Below, one piece after another: positions 8,974 through 17,689 of a DNA stretch of 64,000 nt. The position numbers and the translations under genes were made by a program. Under the pieces are notes generated by a model. That model was not told the DNA's origin. It ran no database searches and saw only the letters and a program-made list of their open reading frames with translations. The DNA lies in NCBI RefSeq assembly GCF_023556335.1, contig NZ_JAIKTS010000004.1:310528-374527 (forward strand), given 5' to 3'. The stretch is from Stenotrophomonas mori. GTDB taxonomy: Bacteria; Pseudomonadota; Gammaproteobacteria; Xanthomonadales; Xanthomonadaceae. How positions within the stretch are numbered: the stretch's first letter is position 1; the number at the start of each line of letters is the position of its first letter.

Positions 8974-8995
8974 GGTGCGTGAAGGCTCACGCACC
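8974..8995. promoter_or_regulatory. Perfect 9-bp inverted repeat in the receptor leader
   Basis: GGTGCGTGA and its complement TCACGCACC flank a 4-base loop (AGGC). If the upstream promoter is real, this lies about 20-40 nt into the receptor mRNA. It could be an mRNA hairpin or an operator. It has no T-run, so it is not a normal terminator. Confidence 0.4.
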
Positions 8996-9018
8996 GCGTT
9001 CAACCTGGATTCACATCT

Positions 9019-9047
9019 GTTTAACATGTCGCCGATCAGACGGTCAA
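9019..9047 (-). promoter_or_regulatory. Candidate sigma-70 promoter for the receptor operon
   Basis: On the minus strand TTGACC (9047-9042) is followed after exactly 17 bases by TTAAAC (9024-9019). The -35 matches 5 of 6 consensus bases; the -10 is poor. The start site would give a leader of about 360 nt before the receptor ATG. Confidence 0.3.
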
Positions 9048-9179
9048 TAAACGCCGTACATGCGCTTGCTGAATAGGGGATAAGGCCGTTTTCGCGATGC
9101 GCCGCACAAATTCCGTGTGCGCTCGCCCCGGGAACGGGGCCGGCACCCGCGCTCCCCGTCCGCCGTACTCCGGCCGCCC

Positions 9180-10739
9180 TCAGGGGCAGTCGCCGACCCG
9201 GCGGAACGCCAGGTCCTGGTAGTCGTAGCTGAAGTCGATGTCCGGATCGATCGCGCGCATTTCCAGCCGCCGCTGCGCGCCCTCGCCCGTGAACCGCAGC
9301 CAGGCCTCCGCGTCCTCGCCCAGGTCCTGCCATTGCACCCAGGGGCGGCCGTCGGAGCGCATCACCTCTCCGCGCAGCGCCGGCGACTTCTCGGCGGCGA
9401 ACACCACGCCGCCGTCGGCCGGGCACAGCGTGATCCGGCCGAACCAGGGGTCGGCCCAGATCCCGGCATCGCCACCGAGATCGTCCGCCGTCACCGCGGT
9501 CGCGGGCGACATCGCCGGACGCACGTGGCCGTCGGCACGGCGCTGCGCGGCGTCGCGGTCCAGCAGGCCGGCATAGTGGAGGACGTCGTGCCCGGCGGCC
9601 GGCGCGGTCCAGTGCTTGAGCAGCGCCTGCATCAGCGCGGTCCGCGCCGCCTCGCCCTCGCCGTTGATCAACACCACCGCACCGTTGCGCAGGTCCGGCA
9701 GCAGGGCCACCGAGGAGTACATGCCGGACAGGGTGCCGGTATGCGCGACCTTCCACTGCCCGTCCATGTCCGACAGGCGCCAGCCGTAGCCATAGGCGCT
9801 GAAGTGCGCGTTGTCCCAGTCGCGCTGGCGCTGGCCGATCGGCATGGGCATGTGCGCGGTCCACAGCGCGCGGCGCTGGTCGGCCTCCAGCCAGCCCGGC
9901 GCCCGCGCCGGATCCAGCAGCGCCTGCATCCAGCGCAGCATGTCGTTGACGCTGCAGCGCACGCCGCCGGCGGCCATCGACGGGAAGTCCGTCGCGTGCG
10001 CGCCGTCGCGCCCGCCGACCACGTTGCGGTCCTGCTGGCGGTAGTGCGGCTGGGCGACGTCGCCCACCGCCGCCGGCGACCACTCGCCCACCTGGCAGCG
10101 GTCCATGCCCAGCGGCGCGAACACCTCCTCGCGCACCAGCTGCGCGTACGGCGTGCCGGCGGCGGCCGCGGCCACCTCGCCGGCCACCACGTACAGCAGG
10201 TTGTCGTAGGCGTAGTCGGCGCGGAAGCTGCCGGCCGGCTTGAGGTGCGCCAGGCCGGCGATGATGTCCTCGCGGCTGAAGTGGTTCGGCTCCGGCCACA
10301 GCATCAGGTCGCCCGCGCCCAGGCCCAGGCCGCTGTTGTGGATCAGCAGGTCGCGCACCTGCATGTTGCGCGTCACCCAGGGGTCGTACATGCGGAACGT
10401 CGGCAGGTGGCGGGTCACCGGATCGTCCCAGCGCAGGCGCCCGTCCTGCACCAGCCGCGCCAGCACCGCCGCGGTCATCGCCTTGGTGTTGGACGCGATC
10501 TTGAACAGGCTGTCGGCACCGACCTTGCGGCCCTCGCCGACGGCCAGTTCACCACGGGTGACGACCTGCACCACCTTGCCGTCCTCGATCACGCCCACCG
10601 CGATGCCCGGCAACCGGTAATGGTCGAAGGCCTGCTGCACGGCGCTGTCGTAGAACGCCGCATCGGCGGCGGACGGAGCGGCGGCATGGGCAAGGCCGGG
10701 AAGCAGGGCGAGGCACAGCAGGAGAGGCTTGAACGGCAT
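9180..10739 (-). CDS. Exported serine hydrolase, beta-lactamase/class C PBP fold
   Basis: 519 residues. The signal peptide is MPFKPLLLCLALLPGLAHAA, with the start at 10739. Active-site motifs are S83-x-x-K86 (SNTK), Y177-D-N179, and an HTG triad in WKVAHTGTLSG. These are the SxxK/YxN/HxG signatures of the beta-lactamase-related family, which includes D-Ala carboxypeptidases, D-aminopeptidases and esterases. A C-terminal extension of about 130 residues (after roughly 385) is probably a lipocalin-like beta domain. It follows the second amidase by 150 bp on the same strand, so a D-amino-acid peptidase acting on wall peptides is plausible; esterase activity is not excluded. Confidence 0.8.
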   Translation of the reverse strand: MPFKPLLLCLALLPGLAHAAAPSAADAAFYDSAVQQAFDHYRLPGIAVGVIEDGKVVQVVTRGELAVGEGRKVGADSLFKIASNTKAMTAAVLARLVQDGRLRWDDPVTRHLPTFRMYDPWVTRNMQVRDLLIHNSGLGLGAGDLMLWPEPNHFSREDIIAGLAHLKPAGSFRADYAYDNLLYVVAGEVAAAAAGTPYAQLVREEVFAPLGMDRCQVGEWSPAAVGDVAQPHYRQQDRNVVGGRDGAHATDFPSMAAGGVRCSVNDMLRWMQALLDPARAPGWLEADQRRALWTAHMPMPIGQRQRDWDNAHFSAYGYGWRLSDMDGQWKVAHTGTLSGMYSSVALLPDLRNGAVVLINGEGEAARTALMQALLKHWTAPAAGHDVLHYAGLLDRDAAQRRADGHVRPAMSPATAVTADDLGGDAGIWADPWFGRITLCPADGGVVFAAEKSPALRGEVMRSDGRPWVQWQDLGEDAEAWLRFTGEGAQRRLEMRAIDPDIDFSYDYQDLAFRRVGDCP

Positions 10740-10889
10740 GGGGTCGGAATCCGGGAACAGCGGTCGTGGTCCCGATGCTGCCGCAGCCGCGGCCATGCCG
10801 GCAGGTGCCAAAAGGCCCGGTCGCGCGCGCCGGAAAGTTGCCGCCGCAACGATCACCCCACGGCGGCTCCGGCCGCCGCGGGGCGCCGT

Positions 10890-11645
10890 TCAACCGCCCG
10901 GGTGCAGGCGCTGCCGGGCCAGGTCGTGGAGGATGCGCAGGTCCTCGGCATCCAGCTCCGCGCCCTGCACATCGATGCCACGGAAGCGGTGGCGGAACGA
11001 GCGCAGTGCGGCCGCGCGGTCGTCCAGCGGATAGCCGATCGCGGCCATCGCCAGCCAGCCGTCGAACCCGGGCGGCGCCGGTGCCGCGGCGGGCGCCGGC
11101 CACAGCCCGAAACCCGCATCGTGCAGGCGCTTCCAGGGAAACAGCGGGCCCGGATCGATCTTGCGCCCCGGCGCCATGTCCTCGTGGCCGATGACCTGCC
11201 AGCGCGGAATGCCCAGGCGCTGGACCAGGTCCTCGAGCAGCACGATCAGGCGCGCGATCTGCGCCTCGCTGTACGGCGACCGGCCGTCGTTGTCGATCTC
11301 GATGCCGATCGAGGCCGCGTTGACGTCGGTGATCGTGCCCCAGCGCCCCGGGCCGGCATGCCAGGCACGCTTGTGCTCGTCGACCAGCTGGTACAGCGTG
11401 CCGTCGCGGGCCACCAGGTAGTGCGCGCTGACGCGGCCGCCGCTGTTGGCGGTCTGCAGGGTGCGCAGGCTCTCCTGCGCACTGCGCCCGGCGGTGTAGT
11501 GCAGCACCACCAGCGCCGGTCCGCGGGCGTCGAAGTTCGGCGAGGGCGCCCACGTCGCCAGCGGGTTGTGGTGGGCGCAGGCCGCCAGCAACAGCACCAG
11601 CGGCACGGCCAGCAGCGGCCGTGCGCGGGACCCCGCCTGGCTCAC
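10890..11645 (-). CDS. AmiD-like N-acetylmuramoyl-L-alanine amidase lipoprotein (copy 2)
   Basis: 251 residues starting from a GTG at 11645 that overlaps the lysA stop codon (GTGA, 4-bp overlap), showing translational coupling. The lipobox is LLAAC after a 22-residue signal. Amidase_2 motifs match copy 1: VLHYT, RAWHAGPGRW, GHEDMAPGRKIDPG with the zinc-binding His/His/Asp set, and a C-terminal domain ending LDAEDLRILHDL. It probably hydrolyses the MurNAc-L-Ala bond at the inner face of the outer membrane. Coupling to diaminopimelate decarboxylase links removal of stem peptides to use of their diaminopimelate. Confidence 0.88.
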   Translation of the reverse strand: MSQAGSRARPLLAVPLVLLLAACAHHNPLATWAPSPNFDARGPALVVLHYTAGRSAQESLRTLQTANSGGRVSAHYLVARDGTLYQLVDEHKRAWHAGPGRWGTITDVNAASIGIEIDNDGRSPYSEAQIARLIVLLEDLVQRLGIPRWQVIGHEDMAPGRKIDPGPLFPWKRLHDAGFGLWPAPAAAPAPPGFDGWLAMAAIGYPLDDRAAALRSFRHRFRGIDVQGAELDAEDLRILHDLARQRLHPGG

Positions 11646-12922
11646 GGCGTCTTCCAGTCGGTGGCCGGCTGCTCGCCGCCCAGCATCTCCTCCAGGCTCT
11701 GCCGGCGGCGCACCACCGCATAGCGGGCACCGTCGACCATCACCTCGGCCGGCAGCGGCCGCGAGTTGTAGGTCGAGCCCATGGACGCCGCATAGGCGCC
11801 GGCACCGAGGATCGCCACCAGGTCGCCGGCCTCGCAGCGCGGCAGGGTACGGCCGGTGGCGAAGGTATCGCCGGTCTCGCACACCGGGCCGACCACGTCG
11901 TAGGTGGTGGCGTCGCGCCCGTCCGCACCGCCGATGCGCACGATGTCGTGCCAGGCGTCGTACAGGCTGGGCCGCAGCAGGTCGTTCATGGCCGCGTCCA
12001 GTACCAGGAAGCTGCGCTGCTCGCCGTGCTTCTCCAGCATCGCGCGGGTCAGCACGAGGCCGGCCTCGGCCACCAGCCAGCGGCCCGGCTCCACCAGGAT
12101 GCGGCCGCGGAAGCCGGCCAGCGCGCGGGCGATGGCGTCGGCGTACTCGCGCGCGTCCGGGGCGTGTTCGCCCTCGCGGTAGCGCACGCCCAGGCCGCCA
12201 CCGACGTCGATGCTGGCGATGGCGTGGCCGGCGGCGTCCAGTTCCTTCCAGAACGCGGCCATGCGCGCCAGCGCCTCGCGGACCGGGTCCAGGCTCAGCA
12301 GCTGCGAGCCGATGTGCATGTGCAGCCCGTCCAGCTGGACATCGGGCCACTGCGCCTTGGCCGCGAACCAGGCGCGGGCCTCGTCGATGGAGACGCCGAA
12401 CTTGTTCTCGGCCTTGCCGGTGGAGATCTTGGCGTGGGTCTGCGCGTCCACGTCCGGGTTGATCCGCACCGACGCGACCGCGCGGTCGCCGCGGGCGGCG
12501 GCGATGCGCTGGATGGCGTCCAGTTCGGCGCGCGACTCGATGTTGAACCGGCCGATGCCGACCTCCAGCGCCAGCGCGATCTCCGCATCGGACTTGCCGA
12601 CCCCGGAGAACACGATGTCGGCCGCCGCGATCCCGGCCCTCAGCGCACGCTGCAGTTCCCCGCCGGACACGATGTCCGCACCGGCGCCCTCCTCGGCCAG
12701 CAGCCGCAGCACGGCGCCGTTGCCGTTGGCCTTGACCGCGTAGCGGATGCCCGCGTCCAGTCCGGCCAGGGCCTCGCGCAGCCCCCGCACCCGTTCCCGG
12801 ATCGCCGGCGCCGCATACACATACAGCGGCGTGCCTTCGCGGGCGGCGAGGGCGGCCAGGTCCACCTGCTGGAATGCTTCCGGCAGGCCGTTCGTGCCAA
12901 GTCGTGTAACCCTTTGTTCCAA
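11642..12922 (-). CDS. lysA: Diaminopimelate decarboxylase
   Basis: A 426-residue PLP enzyme of the alanine racemase fold III group converting meso-diaminopimelate to L-lysine. The PLP lysine is K64 (YAVKANGN); HIGSQ, the glycine-rich DVGGGLGVRY, EPGRWLV and the dimer-contributed CETGD cysteine motif near residue 350 are all present. The length is normal for a monofunctional enzyme. It lies between an Oar-type receptor (91 bp upstream) and the amidase whose start overlaps its stop. In Xanthomonas relatives the biosynthetic enzyme is often a fusion with aspartokinase, so this free-standing copy could serve salvage of wall-derived diaminopimelate; that role is inferred. Confidence 0.93.
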   Translation of the reverse strand: MEQRVTRLGTNGLPEAFQQVDLAALAAREGTPLYVYAAPAIRERVRGLREALAGLDAGIRYAVKANGNGAVLRLLAEEGAGADIVSGGELQRALRAGIAAADIVFSGVGKSDAEIALALEVGIGRFNIESRAELDAIQRIAAARGDRAVASVRINPDVDAQTHAKISTGKAENKFGVSIDEARAWFAAKAQWPDVQLDGLHMHIGSQLLSLDPVREALARMAAFWKELDAAGHAIASIDVGGGLGVRYREGEHAPDAREYADAIARALAGFRGRILVEPGRWLVAEAGLVLTRAMLEKHGEQRSFLVLDAAMNDLLRPSLYDAWHDIVRIGGADGRDATTYDVVGPVCETGDTFATGRTLPRCEAGDLVAILGAGAYAASMGSTYNSRPLPAEVMVDGARYAVVRRRQSLEEMLGGEQPATDWKTP

Positions 12923-13013
12923 GGTAGCGCTCCAAAAAGATGGCGGCCCTAGAGGGGCCGCCAGTGGGGGAACTCACAACCGCAGTTCCGCGGACGTACT
13001 GCGCGGGACCTGG

Positions 13014-16000
13014 TCAGAAGTTCCAGGTCACGACCAGCTGAGTGTAGCGCGGAGACTGCCAGCGGGTACCGGTGCCGAAGGTATCGCGCATCTGGCCCGG
13101 TGCGGCCTCGTAGCGCTGGTGCACGTTGATGACGGTCTGGTTGTTGAACAGGTTGTAGACCGACAGTCGTGCGCTGAGGTCGACACCGTCGACCGGCAGG
13201 CGCCAGGTCACGTTCGCCCCCATGTTCCAGGTCCACGGCAGGCGCCCGAAGGCCCCGCGCGGGCTGTACTCCAGCTCGCGGGTGTCCCAGGAACCGCACT
13301 GGGCCTTGCACAGCCAGCCGGAACCGCCGCCCGAACCCTCGGTGGCGAAGCTGCCGGCGGCCAGGCTGTCGTCCGGCCAGGTCACGCCGAAGGCGGTGAT
13401 CGGGCCGCCCGACTGCACCTGCAGGGTGGAACCGACCGACCACTGTTCGTTGATCTGGTAGCCGGCGCGGAACTTGAACTGGTGGCGGAAGTCGTTGAAC
13501 AGCACACCGTAGCGTTCGTTCACCGCCGGGTGGTCGTAGTGCTGGACCATGCCGGTGGAGCCGAAGTTGGTGTCCGAGTTGACCGGGCCTTCCAGGTTGC
13601 CTTCGTTCTTGGACCACAGGTACGAGGCGTTGAACATCCACTTGTCGTCCCAGGCGCGGTCGATCTGGAACTCCACCGCCTTGTAGGTGCGCTTGGGCTT
13701 CTTGTAGCCCACCACCTCGTTGCTGCCTCCCTTGATGTAGCCGTCCTTGGAGGTGTCGATGGTGATCCAGCCCTCGGTGGCGCAACCGATCGACGGGTCG
13801 CCCCAGATGGTCATGTTCTCGCCGCCGTTGCCGATCACCCACAGGTTGCGGCCGGTCGGACCGCAGGGCGTGTGGTTGATCAGCACGTCGTCGACCACGT
13901 GGTGCATGCGGCGGTAGGTCGCGTTGACGCCCCACGACCAGGCCTGGTTGATCATCGACTGGAAGCCGAGGATGAACTCGTCCTGGTAGACCGGATCGAT
14001 GTCGCGCGACACGCTCTGGCGCAGGTCGCCCGAGCCGGTGTTCATGCTGGTGTCGGTGGGCCCGATCTGCGGACCGAAGATCGGTGCCATGTAGCGGCTG
14101 CCGGTCACCGGGTTGACCTGCTCGCTCCAGCCGTCGAGCACGAAGTAGCTGTACTCGTCGGTCAGGCCGCCGGCGAAGTTGACGTTGATGTTGTTGGACA
14201 CCGGCAGGTAGTAGCGGCCGGCGTTGCCGAACAGCTTGGTGCTGCCGTCGCCCTTGATGTCCCAGGAGAAGCCGCCGCGCGGTGCGATCAGGTTGTCCTG
14301 CTTGATGAACGAGCTGCCGTCGGCGACCTTGTTGTTGAAGCTGTCCGAGCGCACGCCCAGGGTCAGCAGCAGGTTCGGGGTCACGTTCCACTGGTCTTCG
14401 ATGTAGAAGGCGTTGGAGACGGTCTCGAACTCGCCGCCGGACACGTTGTAGCGCCCCATCAGCATCTCGGTGACGCCCGCCGGGATGTAGACGCCGGCGC
14501 CGCCGAACACTTCCGAGCCCGGGGTCGGCACATAGGCGGTGTACATGGTGCCGCTGCCCGAGTAGCGCGAGATCTGCTTGGTGGTCAGCACTTCGCGGTC
14601 GGCGCCGAAGCGCAGCAGGTGGTCGCCCAGCGCCCATTCGAAGTCCAGCCGCGCGGCGTCGCGGGTGTTCTTCATGTCGTCCACGCCGCGCTGCGGTGCG
14701 CAGCCCAGCGTCTTGTTCGGCATCGAGGCGAGGACGCTGCTGTACGTGGAGTTGCTGGTGATGAAGTCGCAGATGTCATCGCCGCCGGCGCGGGTGTTGG
14801 CCTTGCGCTCGTTCTGCCCGATCATCGCCTTGGCGGTGAAGTTCTGCCCGAAGTGGCCGGTGTAGGTGGCCGACCAGTTGGTACCGCCGCTCTCGCTGGT
14901 GCCGGTGCCGGTCAGGTCGCCGACCCGCGCCGACGCCCAGTCGTACTCGTAGCTCTTGGTCTTGGTCTCGCTGTCGTCGGAGAACGCCAGCAGTTCCAGG
15001 GTGTGGTTGTCGGTGATGTTCCAGTCCAGCTTGCCGCCCCAGAACCCGTCGCCGGTCTTGCCGGTGCCCCAGCCGTTCTGGCCGCTGGTGTAGCGCGAAC
15101 GGTTGTCGCGGTCCTCGTACATCGCGAACAGGAACAGCCGGTCCTTGACCAGCGGACCGGAGGCCCACAGGTTGGTCTTCATGAACGAGGACGCGTCGCG
15201 GCTGGCGAAGTGGCCGTCGGTGGTGCTGCCCGGGTGGTAGTGGTCGCGGCCGCGGGACTGCCACGCGCTCGGCTCGAAGGTCGCCTGCATGCCGCCCTCG
15301 AACTCGTTGGAACCGGAGCGGGTGACGGCGTTGATCACGCCGCCGGTGGAGCGGCCGAACTCGACCGAGTAGCCGCCGGTCTTGACCTGGAACTCCTTGA
15401 AGAAGGCGAACGGCGGCGCCGAATAGCCCTGGCGGTCGTAGATGTCGGTGACGTTCAGGCCGTTGACGAAGATCGCGTTCTCGGCCACCGAGGAGCCGCC
15501 GAAGCTGATGCCGCCGAACGACGAATTGCCGCCGACCACGCCCGGTGCCAGCATCGCCACCGAATCCAGCGACTGCGCCACCGGCATGCGCGAGAGTTCC
15601 TCGCGGTTGATGTTGAACGACGATTCGGTCGAGTAGACGTCCACGCGGTTGACGATCCGCGCGCCGACCACCTGCACCGAATCCAGCGTCACCGCGCCTT
15701 CGCTGCCGCCCAGGTTGACGGTGGTGGTGCCGCCCAGCGAGACATTGACCTCGCGCGGCTCGGCGTCGCCGCGACCGTCGCGGTTGACCTGCATGCGGTA
15801 GTCGCCCGGCGGCAGCTGGCCGATGCGGTAGCTGCCATCGCGGCCCACGGTGACGCTGCGGGTGAGCCCGGTGGCGGTGTTGGTGATGGTGATGGTGTCG
15901 CCCGCGCTGGCACGGCCGGCAACCGCGCCGGTCACGCTCTGCGCCAGTGCGGACGGAACCGCCAGACCGCCCAGGCACGCGCCCAGGGCGACACAGAGTG

Positions 16001-16028
16001 CCGCCTTCTTCAGCATTTTCCTATTCAT
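13014..16028 (-). CDS. Oar-type TonB-dependent receptor with N-terminal carboxypeptidase-like domain (1004 aa)
   Basis: The ATG at 16028 is preceded by GGAGAGGGG. The signal peptide ends near residue 30 (SALAQS). Residues about 33-105 form a beta-sandwich carboxypeptidase-regulatory-like domain (TGLTRSVTVGRDGSYRIGQL, then PPGDY), as in Oar proteins. The plug follows (SVQVVGARI at about 117; EFGRSTGGVINAVTRSGSN at about 224-242), and the barrel ends YTQLVVTWNF. Oar-like receptors are abundant in Xanthomonadaceae and are linked to uptake or export of peptides and proteins. It heads the group with lysA, amidase 2 and the serine hydrolase, so a peptide-type ligand is likely; the exact ligand is unknown. 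Confidence 0.88.
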   Translation of the reverse strand: MNRKMLKKAALCVALGACLGGLAVPSALAQSVTGAVAGRASAGDTITITNTATGLTRSVTVGRDGSYRIGQLPPGDYRMQVNRDGRGDAEPREVNVSLGGTTTVNLGGSEGAVTLDSVQVVGARIVNRVDVYSTESSFNINREELSRMPVAQSLDSVAMLAPGVVGGNSSFGGISFGGSSVAENAIFVNGLNVTDIYDRQGYSAPPFAFFKEFQVKTGGYSVEFGRSTGGVINAVTRSGSNEFEGGMQATFEPSAWQSRGRDHYHPGSTTDGHFASRDASSFMKTNLWASGPLVKDRLFLFAMYEDRDNRSRYTSGQNGWGTGKTGDGFWGGKLDWNITDNHTLELLAFSDDSETKTKSYEYDWASARVGDLTGTGTSESGGTNWSATYTGHFGQNFTAKAMIGQNERKANTRAGGDDICDFITSNSTYSSVLASMPNKTLGCAPQRGVDDMKNTRDAARLDFEWALGDHLLRFGADREVLTTKQISRYSGSGTMYTAYVPTPGSEVFGGAGVYIPAGVTEMLMGRYNVSGGEFETVSNAFYIEDQWNVTPNLLLTLGVRSDSFNNKVADGSSFIKQDNLIAPRGGFSWDIKGDGSTKLFGNAGRYYLPVSNNINVNFAGGLTDEYSYFVLDGWSEQVNPVTGSRYMAPIFGPQIGPTDTSMNTGSGDLRQSVSRDIDPVYQDEFILGFQSMINQAWSWGVNATYRRMHHVVDDVLINHTPCGPTGRNLWVIGNGGENMTIWGDPSIGCATEGWITIDTSKDGYIKGGSNEVVGYKKPKRTYKAVEFQIDRAWDDKWMFNASYLWSKNEGNLEGPVNSDTNFGSTGMVQHYDHPAVNERYGVLFNDFRHQFKFRAGYQINEQWSVGSTLQVQSGGPITAFGVTWPDDSLAAGSFATEGSGGGSGWLCKAQCGSWDTRELEYSPRGAFGRLPWTWNMGANVTWRLPVDGVDLSARLSVYNLFNNQTVINVHQRYEAAPGQMRDTFGTGTRWQSPRYTQLVVTWNF

Positions 16029-16079
16029 TTCTCTGCCCCTCTCCTGCAGATGTTGGAGGTATTGCGGTAGTGCACAACG

Positions 16080-17507
16080 TCAACGTTCCGGCAGCCTCAG
16101 CACCTGCCACTGGAAGTCGTAGTCCCATTGGTCGAAATAGAGATTGCCGCCGCTCCACTCGGCTTCCCCCCGCTGCGAGTCGACCGTCTCGGAACGGAAA
16201 TGGCGCTTCGCCGGCACCAGCGGCTGTGCGTAATCGTCGTTGAAGGCGATGCGGTAGGCATCCAGCCCGCCCAGGTAGAAATCGCGCACGGCCGGGATCG
16301 GGCTGTCCAGCGCGCCGGTGGTCACGTCCATCGGCACCCAGCCGTACGGCGCCAGGTACAGCGCGCCCCAGTCGTGCAGGTTGCTGTAGCCCACCGCGTC
16401 GTCCGAGTACACCATTCCCGACTGCCAGCGCGCGGGAATGCCGTTCAGCCGCAGCAGGCTGATCAGCAGCAGGGTCTGCTGGCCGCAGTCGGCATGGTCG
16501 GCATGCAGCGCGTAGTCGCTGATGTTGCTGATGGTCGAATACTCGCGCGCACCGCCCCAGGGGATGCGGTCCACCGCGTCGAACAGCTTGCGCGCGATCC
16601 GGTACGGATCGGTCTCCGAGCCCACCACCCGGCGCGAGAACTCGCGCAGCGCCGGCGTGAACACGACATGCGGCGCGCGCTCGGCCAGGTACGGTGCCAG
16701 TGCCGGATCCTGCGGCGTGGGCTGCACCGCGTCCGGGTCGATGGCGATGTGGCGTGCGTACACGGTGACTTCGTAGCTGACCGAGAACTCGGTCGGCGTG
16801 CCGGCCACCGCCGTGCGCTCCAGGTAGGCGGTGCGCTGCAGGGTCGCCTCCGGCGCCACCTGGGCGCCCTCCGGAACACTGCCCAGCCAGCGGATGTCCT
16901 CCTGCTGCCCGGCGATGGCGCGCGGGTACGGGATCCAGGCGCGCACGGTCTCGCCGGCCGGCACCGCGTCGGCCTTGACCCTGAGCGACTGGGTGACGCG
17001 GATGCGGCGCGGCGCGACGCTGGTGGCACCGGTGGCCTGCGCCGCCTTGAGCACCTCCACGTGGTGCGGAGTCACGACTTCGAACGGGCCCGGGGCCGGT
17101 GGCGCGATCGACGGGGCGCGACGGGCGACCGCGGCGTCGCTGACACGGAACAGGTTGGACGGAGCGCGGGTGAACCAGCGGCGCTCACCGTCGATGTCCA
17201 GATGCTCGATCAGGCCGGCGTCGTCCCAGGCGCGGAATTCGTCGTCGCGCAGATCCGGGATGTAGCGCTTCACCGCCGCCATCGCCTGCTCACGGTCCAG
17301 GGCGAAATCCATGCGCATGCGGCGCATGCGTTCGCGCTGGAAGCGGTAGCCTTCGCGCTGCGCCTCGGTCAGCGCCGGCTGCTGCAGTGCAGCGTCGATT
17401 TGCGCCTGCGCACCGGCGAAATCGCCGCGGTCCACGCGCGCCGTCACCTCCGGCAAGCCGTCGGCGGCGACCGCGACGGTCGACAGAAAACACAGCAGGC
17501 CGGCCAT
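16080..17507 (-). CDS. Exported transglutaminase-fold (cysteine peptidase-like) protein
   Basis: 475 residues from ATG 17507, beginning with the signal MAGLLCFLSTVAVAA. The frame is open to an ATG at 17612, but codons in that extra 35-codon stretch (TTA, CGT, GTT, GGA, AGT, CCA) lack the GC-rich third positions of the rest, so the shorter start is preferred. The C-terminal half has the transglutaminase-like triad: Cys in DHADCGQQTLLL, His in SNLHDWGALYL and Asp in VPMDVTTG. Such domains act as proteases or amidases rather than crosslinkers. The N-terminal 190 residues are unrecognised. It is divergent from the NlpC/P60 gene, with shared control likely. Confidence 0.78.
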   Translation of the reverse strand: MAGLLCFLSTVAVAADGLPEVTARVDRGDFAGAQAQIDAALQQPALTEAQREGYRFQRERMRRMRMDFALDREQAMAAVKRYIPDLRDDEFRAWDDAGLIEHLDIDGERRWFTRAPSNLFRVSDAAVARRAPSIAPPAPGPFEVVTPHHVEVLKAAQATGATSVAPRRIRVTQSLRVKADAVPAGETVRAWIPYPRAIAGQQEDIRWLGSVPEGAQVAPEATLQRTAYLERTAVAGTPTEFSVSYEVTVYARHIAIDPDAVQPTPQDPALAPYLAERAPHVVFTPALREFSRRVVGSETDPYRIARKLFDAVDRIPWGGAREYSTISNISDYALHADHADCGQQTLLLISLLRLNGIPARWQSGMVYSDDAVGYSNLHDWGALYLAPYGWVPMDVTTGALDSPIPAVRDFYLGGLDAYRIAFNDDYAQPLVPAKRHFRSETVDSQRGEAEWSGGNLYFDQWDYDFQWQVLRLPER

Positions 17508-17621
17508 GCACCGATACCGGGCACGCCTGAAAGCGACTGGGATGTGGCGAAAAGCTGGATCCACGGCAACACTTCCACGAACACGCGGGTAACGGTTGTG
17601 TAACACGCACATGGCAGCCGG

Positions 17622-17667
17622 TCAATAATTTATTCTTGATTTCAGAGAAGAAAGGAATAAGTATTCC
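17622..17667. promoter_or_regulatory. Two palindromes in the divergent promoter region
   Basis: 17622-17639 is an 18-bp near-palindrome (TCAATAAT/ATTCTTGA, one mismatched pair besides the centre). 17654-17667 is a perfect GGAATA-AG-TATTCC palindrome. Both lie in the only strongly AT-rich stretch between the divergent transglutaminase-like and NlpC/P60 genes, where promoters for both must lie. They are candidate operators; the nearby RpiR-type regulator is one possible binder. Confidence 0.45.
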
Positions 17668-17689
17668 AATGCACCCCATGGGAGTCCTC

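Larger units (their letters stand above)
8649..9179. other. 531-bp intergenic region with candidate receptor leader
   Basis: No gene is supported here; the open frames crossing it lack start signals and codon bias. It contains a candidate minus-strand promoter (9019-9047), a perfect 9-bp hairpin (8974-8995) and a GC hairpin with a GGAA loop (9125-9140), which may end the transcript of the hydrolase gene that stops at 9180. The stretch 9000-9110 is the most AT-rich part. Confidence 0.6.

Noticed and set aside
12747..16070. Open frame of 1107 codons on the plus strand
   Set aside because: Antisense shadow of lysA and the Oar-type receptor, both of which have full family motifs on the minus strand.
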